A stretch of 64,000 nt of DNA from Nitrogeniibacter mangrovi (GTDB lineage: Bacteria > Pseudomonadota > Gammaproteobacteria > Burkholderiales > Rhodocyclaceae), in contig NZ_CP048836.1 in NCBI RefSeq assembly GCF_010983895.1, positions 2,976,001 through 3,040,000 on the forward strand, in the 5' to 3' direction. The translations under genes were made by a program, and so were the position numbers. Below are positions 57,660 through 64,000 of this stretch, piece after piece. The notes below the pieces were generated by a model. That model worked only from the letters and a program-made list of their open reading frames with translations, was not told the DNA's origin and did no database searches. How positions within the stretch are numbered: the first letter of the stretch is position 1; every line of letters begins with the position of its first letter.

Positions 57660-58415
57660 TCAGGCGCCCACCAGCAATTCGTCGGCCACCCACTGCTGCA
57701 GGTAGGCCCCAACGGTCGCGGCCGCGTCCACCTCGCCCGCCGACGCCACCGCCCGCTCGCACAGTTGCCCGAAGCACTCGCCCGCCGCGACGGCACGCAG
57801 CAGATCCGCCTCCAGCGGTGCGATGCTGCGCCAGTTGGGGGACAGGGCCTTGCGCCACACGAGGATGGTGTTGTCCAGTCGCTCCGGCGGCGCGACCTGG
57901 CGGTCGGGGTCCTCGGCGGTGGACAATTCACGCCACACCGGCGCGACGGACCACTGCAGCTCCAGCAACGCAACCGCCGGCTGGAGCGTGAACACCAGCG
58001 TCGGCCATGCATCGGGTGGCGTCGCGGCGAGCTGCGCGAACGCCAGCGGGACGAAATCGGCCGCATCGAAGGCCAGACAGACGGCCCATTCCATGCGCGC
58101 AAGATCGCGCAGCGCCGGATGCGGCAAGGTGTCGCTGTGCGCGGCGATGAACTCGGGCAGCCGGTGTCCGAACCAGCGGATGGAGCGCCGCTGCGACGGA
58201 TGCGCCCGCAGGTAGCGCGTTGCCAGCTCGGCGAAGGCCGCATCACCCAGGACGCGATGCAGCGCCGGATAGTTGGTGCGCAGCGCTTCGATGAGGCGGA
58301 CGCGCCAGGCGGTGCGATAGACCTCGAGCCCGCGCGCGTTTCCGCTCAGTCCGGGCGGCACCCCGCCGGCCGTGACGGCGGCCTGCATCTGCTGCTGGAG
58401 TGTGACCAGGCTCAT
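57660..58415 (-). CDS. bufC: BufC-type partner of the MNIO enzyme (DUF2063 N-terminal DNA-binding-like)
   Basis: A 251-residue protein. The N-terminal part ([20 protein letters not shown], residues about 30-49; [24 protein letters not shown]) is the DUF2063/BufC signature. This protein supplies substrate recognition to the MNIO enzyme in bufferin systems. Its ATG overlaps the bufB stop (ATGA). The DNA-binding name of the domain is historical; no DNA role is implied. Confidence 0.88.
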   Translation of the reverse strand: MSLVTLQQQMQAAVTAGGVPPGLSGNARGLEVYRTAWRVRLIEALRTNYPALHRVLGDAAFAELATRYLRAHPSQRRSIRWFGHRLPEFIAAHSDTLPHPALRDLARMEWAVCLAFDAADFVPLAFAQLAATPPDAWPTLVFTLQPAVALLELQWSVAPVWRELSTAEDPDRQVAPPERLDNTILVWRKALSPNWRSIAPLEADLLRAVAAGECFGQLCERAVASAGEVDAAATVGAYLQQWVADELLVGA

Positions 58416-59257
58416 GCGACCGCCTCGCCCCGCGGGGCCAGCGCCCGGGCCGCCACCTGGCGCACCTGGTCGAGCTCGGCGAGCAGCTCGGGCAGCGGCG
58501 GAATATGGTCGTCACGCTCGATCATGGTGGGCACCGCGCCGAGCCGCTTCAGGGTGTAGGCGTAGAGCGCATACACCTCGCGGCGGATGGGATGGTCGTG
58601 GGTGTCGATGAGCAGGTCGCCATGATCCTCGTGGCCGGCCAGATGGATCTGCACCACCCGGTCGGCGGGCATGGCGTCGATGAAGGCGTGCGCGTCGAAG
58701 CGGTGATTGACGCTGCTCACGAACACGTTGTTCACATCGAGCAGCAGCTGGCAGCCGGTGCGCCGGGCGAGCTCGGCGATGAAGTCCCACTCGGGCATCT
58801 CGTCCCCGGCATAGGTCACGTAGCTGGAGACGTTCTCCAGCACCAGCGGACGGCCGAGCGCCTCCTGCACCTGGGCGATGCGCGGCTCCAGGTGGCGCAG
58901 CACGGCCTCGGTGTAGGGCATGGGCAACAGATCGTGCAGGTTCTGGTGATCGACGCCGGTCCAGCACAGATGGTCGGAAATCCAGCCCGGCTCGATGCGA
59001 TCGGCCAGGGCGCGCAGATCGCGCAGGTACGCCGCATCGAGCGGGTCGGTGCTGCCGATGGACAGGGCGATGCCATGCATCACCATCGGGTAGTCGGCGC
59101 GGATGCGATCGAGGAAGTGCAGCGGCTTGCCGCCGGGCACCAGGTAGTTGTCGGAGAGGATCTCGAGCCAGTCCACCGGCTGGCGGGGGCCGTCGGCGAA
59201 ATCCCGGTAGTGCTCGACCCGCAGGCCGAGTCCGAAACCTTGAATGGATGGGGTCAT
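58412..59257 (-). CDS. bufB: MNIO-family (DUF692) multinuclear iron oxidase, BufB
   Basis: BufB modifies cysteines of the precursor peptide with a multinuclear non-heme iron centre. The 281 residues carry the DUF692 pattern: a [11 protein letters not shown] start, [10 protein letters not shown] near 60, ISDHLCW near 94, ENVSSYVTY near 140, and metal-ligand His/Asp/Glu in [23 protein letters not shown] and DTHDHPI. In characterised bufferins it converts Cys to thiooxazole-type rings that bind copper. It is 48 bases after the precursor gene, across a hairpin. Confidence 0.92.
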   Translation of the reverse strand: MTPSIQGFGLGLRVEHYRDFADGPRQPVDWLEILSDNYLVPGGKPLHFLDRIRADYPMVMHGIALSIGSTDPLDAAYLRDLRALADRIEPGWISDHLCWTGVDHQNLHDLLPMPYTEAVLRHLEPRIAQVQEALGRPLVLENVSSYVTYAGDEMPEWDFIAELARRTGCQLLLDVNNVFVSSVNHRFDAHAFIDAMPADRVVQIHLAGHEDHGDLLIDTHDHPIRREVYALYAYTLKRLGAVPTMIERDDHIPPLPELLAELDQVRQVAARALAPRGEAVA

Positions 59258-59269
59258 GATAGGAAGCGG

Positions 59270-59294
59270 CCCGGATGGCGCGGCGCCACCCGGG
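59270..59294 (-). promoter_or_regulatory. Intercistronic hairpin between bufA and bufB
   Basis: An 11-bp stem with one mismatch or wobble and a 3-base loop (CCCGG-A-TGGCG / CGCCA-C-CCGGG), lacking a T tract, sits between the precursor gene and bufB. It may act as a partial terminator or RNA stabiliser that raises precursor mRNA over enzyme mRNA. Confidence 0.6.
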
Positions 59295-59305
59295 CTGCAG
59301 ACGCC

Positions 59306-59584
59306 TTACTTGCCGTCCATCATCACGTGGCCACCGGCGGACTCGCATTCGTCCTTGGAGGCCTTGTGGACCCAGCCCTGGCCCTTGCAGCTGTTCATGC
59401 CCTTGCAATCATTGCTGGCGGTCTTGCACTCACCCTGGCCCTTGCAGCTGTTGACGCCGAAGCACTGGACGGGGCTGTCGGCGTAGGCCACGGTCGGCAC
59501 CGCCAGGGTGCCGGCGGCGAACAGGGCGGCAACGGTGGCGGCAACGGCAGCGCCGGTCTTCACGGTGGAATGGGTGGTCTTCAT
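59306..59584 (-). CDS. bufA: Bufferin-type metallophore precursor peptide
   Basis: A 92-residue precursor. A Sec-type signal peptide (about 1-36, ending VAYA) is followed by a core with six cysteines (C41, C47, C53, C60, C66 and C80) in repeated C-x5-C-K-G-Q-G units. The pattern resembles the BufA2 group; I rate the exact subgroup as likely, not certain. Modified bufferins stay in the periplasm and buffer copper. GGAGAGAC precedes the ATG. Located directly before bufB and bufC. Confidence 0.85.
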   Translation of the reverse strand: MKTTHSTVKTGAAVAATVAALFAAGTLAVPTVAYADSPVQCFGVNSCKGQGECKTASNDCKGMNSCKGQGWVHKASKDECESAGGHVMMDGK

Positions 59585-59703
59585 GGGTCTCTCCTGATTG
59601 GAATCGGGGGTGGCGGCCGGCGGTTCCGACGCGCTCGCAGGAGAAGACCGATGAGCCCCCCGGATGCTTACACCCGGGGCGCAGAAAAATGCCAGGGCAA
59701 TGC

Positions 59704-62277
59704 TCAGGCGGGCGAATCGGCCACACGCACCGGCGCCAGCTCCAGCGCCGGTGCGCGCGCCGGGCGGCCGACGTGATAGCCCTGGGCGAACTCGATGCCC
59801 AGCTGGCGCAACTCGTCGAGAATGTCCGCCGACTCGACGAATTCGGCCACCACCTGGATGTTCAGCTGGCGTGCCAGCGCGGTGATGTTCTGGACGAAGA
59901 TGCGATCGCGCTCGCTCTTGAGCATGTTGGAGATGAAATCGCCCTCGATCTTGAGGAAATCGAAGGGGAAGCGACGCAGGTAGTGGAAGGAGGAGAAGCC
60001 GGAACCGAAGTCGTCGATGGCGAGCCCGAAGCCCTCGGCCTTGAGGTTGTTGATGAAGCGCTCGAGCAGGCTCAGGTTCTTGACCGTGTCGCGCTCGGTG
60101 ATCTCGAACACGATGCGGTTCGGGGCGATGCCGGAGCGTTTGACCAGGGCACGCAGGGTGTGCACGAATTCGGACAGCACCAGCGCCCGCGGCGACAGGT
60201 TGAAGAAGATGTAACCGTCGTAGTCGCTGGCCTGCAGCTGGGTCAGTGCGGCTTCGATGACGATGGCGTCGAGCCGGTGGATGGCGCCGACCTTCTCGGC
60301 GATCTCGATGAACTGGTCGGCCCGCATCAGCTGGCCATTGAGTTCCATGCGCGAGAGCACCTCCACCGCCGCGATGCGGCCGCTCTTCACGTCCATGATG
60401 GGCTGGAAGAAGGGGATGATGCGGCGCTCGTCGATGGCCGCGAGCACCGCCACGCCCATCTCCGAGATATCGCGGAACACGGCCATCACGTCTTCGCTGG
60501 AGGGCACGCCGATGCGTTCCTTCCCCTGGTCCTTGGCCCGGTACATCATGTTGTCGGCAAACAGGAACAGGTCCTTGCTCTCGGTGGCGTGGTCGGGATA
60601 CACCGACAAGCCGATGGACACCGTCCCGCAGACGCGTTCGCCGTCCGGCGCCTCCACGCTGACCGAGCGGGCCCGCGCGAGAATGCGCTCGGCTGCGCTG
60701 AAGGCCTGCGCCACATCCGCCTCGGGGAGAATCACCACGAATTCGTCGCCACCGTAGCGCGCCATGATGTCGCCGTTGCGCAACTCGCCGCGCACGGCCT
60801 CGGCGAAGCGCTGCAGGAAGCGGTCCCCCATGGTGTGGCCGTAGTGGTCATTGACCAGTTTGAAGTTGTCCAGATCGAGCAGCAGCAATGCAAACTTGGC
60901 GTTGTGGCGGGCGCTGCGGCCGATCTCGTAGCCCAGCAGCTCCCAGAACACCCGCTGGTTGTACAGGTGGGTCAGCGGATCGCGGGTGGCGTAGTACTCC
61001 AGATCGCGGGTGTATTTGTGGATCGCCTTGATGGAGCCGACCACGTTGAGCAGGGTGGACAGGATGCTGTCGAGCACCAGCTGGTGGGTCTGGTCCATGA
61101 CATCGTCGGTATGCACCCCCACGCCGACGATACCGCCGATCTTGGGCTGCTCGACGAAGAAGGACTTGACCCGCAGGGTCAGCTCTTCCGCGCCGATGGC
61201 AACCGGCACCTGCCGATCCGCCGACGCATGGTGGTGGATCTCCACCGTGGCCGGCTCGGCGAAGCGCGGATGATGCTGCAGCGCATCACGGATCTGCGCT
61301 TCGACCATGCGCCGGGTCGGCGCGTCGGGCTGGCCGAACCAGAAGATCTCGATGTCGAACAGCTCGTCCTCGGTCTGGAACACCGAGAACAGCACATGGG
61401 CTTCGAGCACCGTGTTGATGTCCACCAGCAGCTGGGCCACATGCTCGCGCCAGTCGCGGATCACGTCGGAGGTGATCACGAAGCGCTCGAGCAGGTTGAT
61501 CTCGAACAGCAGGATGTCCTTGTCCACGGCGATGCTGCGCAGGCGCGAGGCGAGCGTGCCGATGGCCTGATGGATGCGGCGGATCTCCTCGAATTCGCGC
61601 GGGCCGGTGTCCACGCCGAGCTGCTTGAGATCGTCGATCCGCCCCACCGACTCGAGGCTGCGCTCGACCCGGCTCACGCTGCGGCCGATGCGCCGGCTCA
61701 CCCACCACACCGCGCCGATGGCGATCGCGATGCCCAGCAGCAAGCTGGGAAAGGCCGACACATAGAAGCCGTAGCGCGCCTTGTTGAGAATCTGCCCCAG
61801 CGGTTGGCGCACCTCCACCGCGCCGAGCACGGTCCCCGGCCAGGCCCCGCGGTGACAGGTCGTGCACCGCGCCTCGGCCACCAGCGGAAAGATGCTGCGC
61901 AGCTGGCCGTCGGACTCCAGACGGCTGCGCTGCCCGGTCCTGAGCACGGCCAGCACCGCCGCGTCCGGCGTCGGCGCCGCCTCGTGGCGGTTGGACGCCA
62001 CCTCGGGGGCCGGATAGATCTCGACCTGGGCCCCCGAGGGATCGTTGCGCAAGGTCTGCAGGAAGCGGTCGGCCTCGTCCGGAATCCAGCCCCGGCTCAT
62101 GAGCTCCGACAGCGTCGTATAGGTCAGCCGCGCGGCCTGCTGCGCCTGGGTGTCGGCATAACTGCGCAGGGCCGTGTCGAAGCCCTGGCTGACCGCCAGC
62201 CAGCTGCCGCCCAGAAAGACCAGTCCGACGGCAGCGGACGCCGCAAAGATGTAACCGCGAAGGCGCATTGCCGACAC
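59704..62277 (-). CDS. Membrane GGDEF-EAL protein with a periplasmic c-type heme motif
   Basis: An 857-residue protein. A membrane helix (about 8-30) is followed by a periplasmic domain (about 31-165) with a CTTCH heme-attachment motif (C138-x-x-C141-H142). A second helix comes next (about 168-190), then a HAMP-like linker and a long middle region. GGDEF (YGGDEF near 508, with RNGD inhibitory site) precedes an EAL domain. The EAL signature reads EVLSR, but the other catalytic residues look intact (NLSPR, EITER, DDFGSGFSS, a Lys in LKIEG, EFVES). So both c-di-GMP synthesis and hydrolysis are possible, likely set by redox state or a gas ligand at the heme. It ends 119 bases upstream of bufA. 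Confidence 0.9.
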   Translation of the reverse strand: MSAMRLRGYIFAASAAVGLVFLGGSWLAVSQGFDTALRSYADTQAQQAARLTYTTLSELMSRGWIPDEADRFLQTLRNDPSGAQVEIYPAPEVASNRHEAAPTPDAAVLAVLRTGQRSRLESDGQLRSIFPLVAEARCTTCHRGAWPGTVLGAVEVRQPLGQILNKARYGFYVSAFPSLLLGIAIAIGAVWWVSRRIGRSVSRVERSLESVGRIDDLKQLGVDTGPREFEEIRRIHQAIGTLASRLRSIAVDKDILLFEINLLERFVITSDVIRDWREHVAQLLVDINTVLEAHVLFSVFQTEDELFDIEIFWFGQPDAPTRRMVEAQIRDALQHHPRFAEPATVEIHHHASADRQVPVAIGAEELTLRVKSFFVEQPKIGGIVGVGVHTDDVMDQTHQLVLDSILSTLLNVVGSIKAIHKYTRDLEYYATRDPLTHLYNQRVFWELLGYEIGRSARHNAKFALLLLDLDNFKLVNDHYGHTMGDRFLQRFAEAVRGELRNGDIMARYGGDEFVVILPEADVAQAFSAAERILARARSVSVEAPDGERVCGTVSIGLSVYPDHATESKDLFLFADNMMYRAKDQGKERIGVPSSEDVMAVFRDISEMGVAVLAAIDERRIIPFFQPIMDVKSGRIAAVEVLSRMELNGQLMRADQFIEIAEKVGAIHRLDAIVIEAALTQLQASDYDGYIFFNLSPRALVLSEFVHTLRALVKRSGIAPNRIVFEITERDTVKNLSLLERFINNLKAEGFGLAIDDFGSGFSSFHYLRRFPFDFLKIEGDFISNMLKSERDRIFVQNITALARQLNIQVVAEFVESADILDELRQLGIEFAQGYHVGRPARAPALELAPVRVADSPA

Positions 62278-62395
62278 TGGCTCCGTGATATCAGGAAGGA
62301 CGAACGTAACAATCCTGAAACACGGATCCCTTGCGCCAAATCAACTACTTAGGGAATTGACTGAAAGTGGCGGCGACAAGCGTGACAAAGTGCAC

Positions 62396-62428
62396 GGGGC
62401 CGCCTCGGGACATGCTCCGGGCGGCCCC
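62396..62428 (-). terminator. Terminator after pstB
   Basis: A perfect 9-bp stem (GGGGCCGCC / GGCGGCCCC) with an inner CGG/CCG pairing follows the pstB stop by 17 bases. The T content after it is low, so efficiency is uncertain. Confidence 0.5.
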
Positions 62429-62445
62429 GCCGCAGGCATGTCCCC

Positions 62446-63309
62446 CTAGCCGAACCGGCCGGTCACGTAGTCCTCGGTCTGCTTCTCACGCGGGTTGGTG
62501 AACATCTGGTCGGTGGCGTCCATTTCCACCAGATGCCCCAGATACATGAAGGCGGTGTAGTCCGAGACCCGCACCGCCTGCTGCAGGTTGTGGGTGACGA
62601 TGGCGATGGTGTAGCGCGATTTGAGCTCGTCGACCAGCTCCTCGATCTTCGCGGTCGAGATCGGGTCGAGCGCCGAGGCCGGTTCGTCGAGCAGCAGCAC
62701 CTCCGGCTCAAGCGCCACCGCGCGGGCGATGCACAGCCGCTGCTGCTGGCCGCCCGACAGGCTCGCGCCGGCCCGTTTGAGCTTGTCCTTGACCTCGTCC
62801 CACAGCGCGGCGCGGCGCAGCGCCTGCTCCACCACGCCATCCATGTCGGCCTTGGACAGGCGCCGGTACATGCGCACGCCGAAGGCGATGTTGTCGTAGA
62901 TGCTCATGGGAAACGGCGTCGGCCGCTGGAACACCATGCCCACCCGGGCGCGCAGCTGGTTCAGGTTCTCGCCACCGGCGAGGATGTCGCGCCCGTCGAG
63001 GAGAATGCGGCCCGCCGCGCGCTGGCCCGGATACAGGCTGTAGATGCGATTGAGGGTACGCAGCAGGGTGGATTTGCCACAGCCCGACGGGCCGATGAAG
63101 GCGGTCACGCGGTGCTCGTGCAGATCGAGCGAGATGTCGTGCAGGACCTGGTGCGCACCGTAGTAAAAGCGCACCTGCTCCAGGCGCATCTTGACGGCGG
63201 GCTCCGGTTCAGCCGCCGGGGCGGCATCGGCCACGTGGGGGTCGGCGAGGGACAGGGGCGCCTTGACGTGCGCCTGGTCGGGGTCGATCTTCATGGGTTC
63301 GGGTCTCAT
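62446..63309 (-). CDS. pstB: Phosphate ABC transporter ATP-binding protein PstB
   Basis: The ATPase of the high-affinity phosphate importer, 287 residues. A non-conserved N-terminal stretch (about 1-38) precedes the ABC domain with Walker [11 protein letters not shown]-loop [15 protein letters not shown], signature [14 protein letters not shown] and Walker [12 protein letters not shown]. The start could be 63309 or 63294; neither has a strong ribosome site. It lies 16 bases after pstA. No phoU follows: the next gene is the GGDEF-EAL protein. Confidence 0.94.
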   Translation of the reverse strand: MRPEPMKIDPDQAHVKAPLSLADPHVADAAPAAEPEPAVKMRLEQVRFYYGAHQVLHDISLDLHEHRVTAFIGPSGCGKSTLLRTLNRIYSLYPGQRAAGRILLDGRDILAGGENLNQLRARVGMVFQRPTPFPMSIYDNIAFGVRMYRRLSKADMDGVVEQALRRAALWDEVKDKLKRAGASLSGGQQQRLCIARAVALEPEVLLLDEPASALDPISTAKIEELVDELKSRYTIAIVTHNLQQAVRVSDYTAFMYLGHLVEMDATDQMFTNPREKQTEDYVTGRFG

Positions 63310-63325
63310 GGCCGGGGCTCAGGCG

Positions 63326-64000
63326 TCAGTCATGGTGACGGCTTACCAGGCGCGCGATCACCAGCAGGCCGAGCACCACGGCCGTGCTGACCAGCGCGCC
63401 CGCCCAGGCGAGTTGATGCCAGTTGTCGTAGGGGCCGGTGGCGAACAGGTAGAGCACCTGCGGCAGGCCGGCCACCGGCTGGTTCATGTTCCAGGTGAAG
63501 AAGTTGTTGCCCAGCGAGGTGAACAGCAAGGGCGCCGCCTCACCGAAGATGCGGGCGGTGGCCAGCAGCAGGCCGGTGAGGATGCCGGAACGCGAGGCAC
63601 GCAACACCACCTGGAGGGTGGTGCGCCAACGCGGCGCGCCGAGGGCGGCACTGGCCTCGCGCAGGCTGCCGGGCACCAGCTCGAGGGCCGCACAGGCGGT
63701 GGACACCACCACCGGCAGCGCCACCACCGCCAGCGCGGCGGCGCCGGCCCAGCCGGAGAAGTGCCCCATGGGCCGCACCAGCACACCGTAAACGAACACC
63801 CCGGCGATGATCGACGGGCCGGCCAGCAGCACGTCGTTGAAGAAGCGGATGGCGCGCGCCAGGGCGCCGCCCGGCGCCATCTCCACCAGCCACACGGCGG
63901 CGAGGATGCCGATCAGGGCGGCGAGCACGATGCCCGCCCCGGTCATGAGGAAGGAGCCGACGATGGCATTGGCCAGACCGCCGCCGTCGATGCCGGCGCC
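63326..64000 (-). CDS. pstA: Phosphate ABC transporter permease PstA, 5' end outside the window
   Basis: The frame is open to the end of the window (the reading continues past the ATG at 63946 as GGGLANAIVGSFL), so the true start is upstream. About 224 residues are visible. They include the EAA-type permease loop (LREASAALGAPRWRT) and ARIFGEAAPLLFT, typical of PstA. It works with PstC and PstS, which should lie beyond the window edge. Confidence 0.92.
   Translation of the reverse strand, partial: GAGIDGGGLANAIVGSFLMTGAGIVLAALIGILAAVWLVEMAPGGALARAIRFFNDVLLAGPSIIAGVFVYGVLVRPMGHFSGWAGAAALAVVALPVVVSTACAALELVPGSLREASAALGAPRWRTTLQVVLRASRSGILTGLLLATARIFGEAAPLLFTSLGNNFFTWNMNQPVAGLPQVLYLFATGPYDNWHQLAWAGALVSTAVVLGLLVIARLVSRHHD

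Noticed and set aside
59689-62352. 887-residue plus-strand open frame
   Set aside because: Antisense shadow of the GGDEF-EAL gene; composition is Val/His/Arg-rich with no motif.

Overview
The window is 64 kb of GC-rich DNA, densely coded on both strands, from a betaproteobacterium. Gene families and gene orders fit the Rhodocyclales/Zoogloeaceae (Azoarcus–Aromatoleum–Thauera group): a three-subunit tungsten aldehyde oxidoreductase, a complete Sox system, DctPQM, an AceK/Icd/AceA glyoxylate branch and many c-di-GMP enzymes. This placement is inferred from family content; no rRNA is present. I see no tRNA, rRNA, CRISPR, insertion sequence, phage or integrase. It looks like ordinary chromosome with metabolic islands.

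Layout. 1-6.4 kb: the 3' part of an OPT-family transporter, a TRAP C4-dicarboxylate-type transporter (dctP frameshifted, dctQ, dctM) and a membrane diguanylate cyclase. 6.4-15.9 kb: a tungsten module. One long minus-strand operon encodes the FeS, W-cofactor and FAD subunits of an aldehyde oxidoreductase, a MoaD-like protein, a small unknown protein, the tungstate transporter TupBCA and a DUF1566 exported protein. A moeA gene is divergent from it. The operon has a good sigma70-type promoter and a structured leader. 16-25 kb: an OmpA-like lipoprotein, NADP isocitrate dehydrogenase (icd), a frameshifted monomeric isocitrate dehydrogenase, the Icd kinase/phosphatase aceK, a SoxH-like metallohydrolase and a YeeE/YedE sulfur-compound transporter.

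26-35.5 kb: a sulfur-oxidation island. An ArsR-family regulator heads soxCDYZAXB, and a divergent flavocytochrome c pair (fccAB-like) and a diheme cytochrome c follow. The regulator promoter carries a perfect 18-bp palindrome between its -35 and -10. 35.5-42.9 kb: housekeeping genes (Nudix, dut, coaBC, radC, rpmB, rpmG, cspA, clpS, clpA, rraA). 43.2-44.5 kb: isocitrate lyase aceA behind an AT-rich region with nested inverted repeats. 44.6-51 kb: a PAS-GGDEF protein, a soluble CZB chemoreceptor, and glpK/glpD with a coupled small membrane protein.

51-56.3 kb: a DnaJ-like protein, an EamA exporter, the ogt and Ada-AlkA alkylation-repair pair, and a GAF-GGDEF protein. 56.6-59.6 kb: a bufferin-type RiPP operon (precursor, MNIO enzyme, partner) followed on the same strand by msrB and msrA. 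59.7-64 kb: a GGDEF-EAL protein with a periplasmic CxxCH motif, then pstB and the truncated pstA.

Themes: metal-cofactor biology (W uptake and insertion, a likely copper-binding RiPP, Mo/heme Sox enzymes), control of the isocitrate branch point (AceK, two IDHs, AceA), lithotrophic sulfur oxidation, and c-di-GMP signalling (four GGDEF proteins). Two genes (dctP, idh) each carry a single-base deletion at a C/G-rich junction. Both otherwise match the family length, which suggests consensus errors or very recent mutations.
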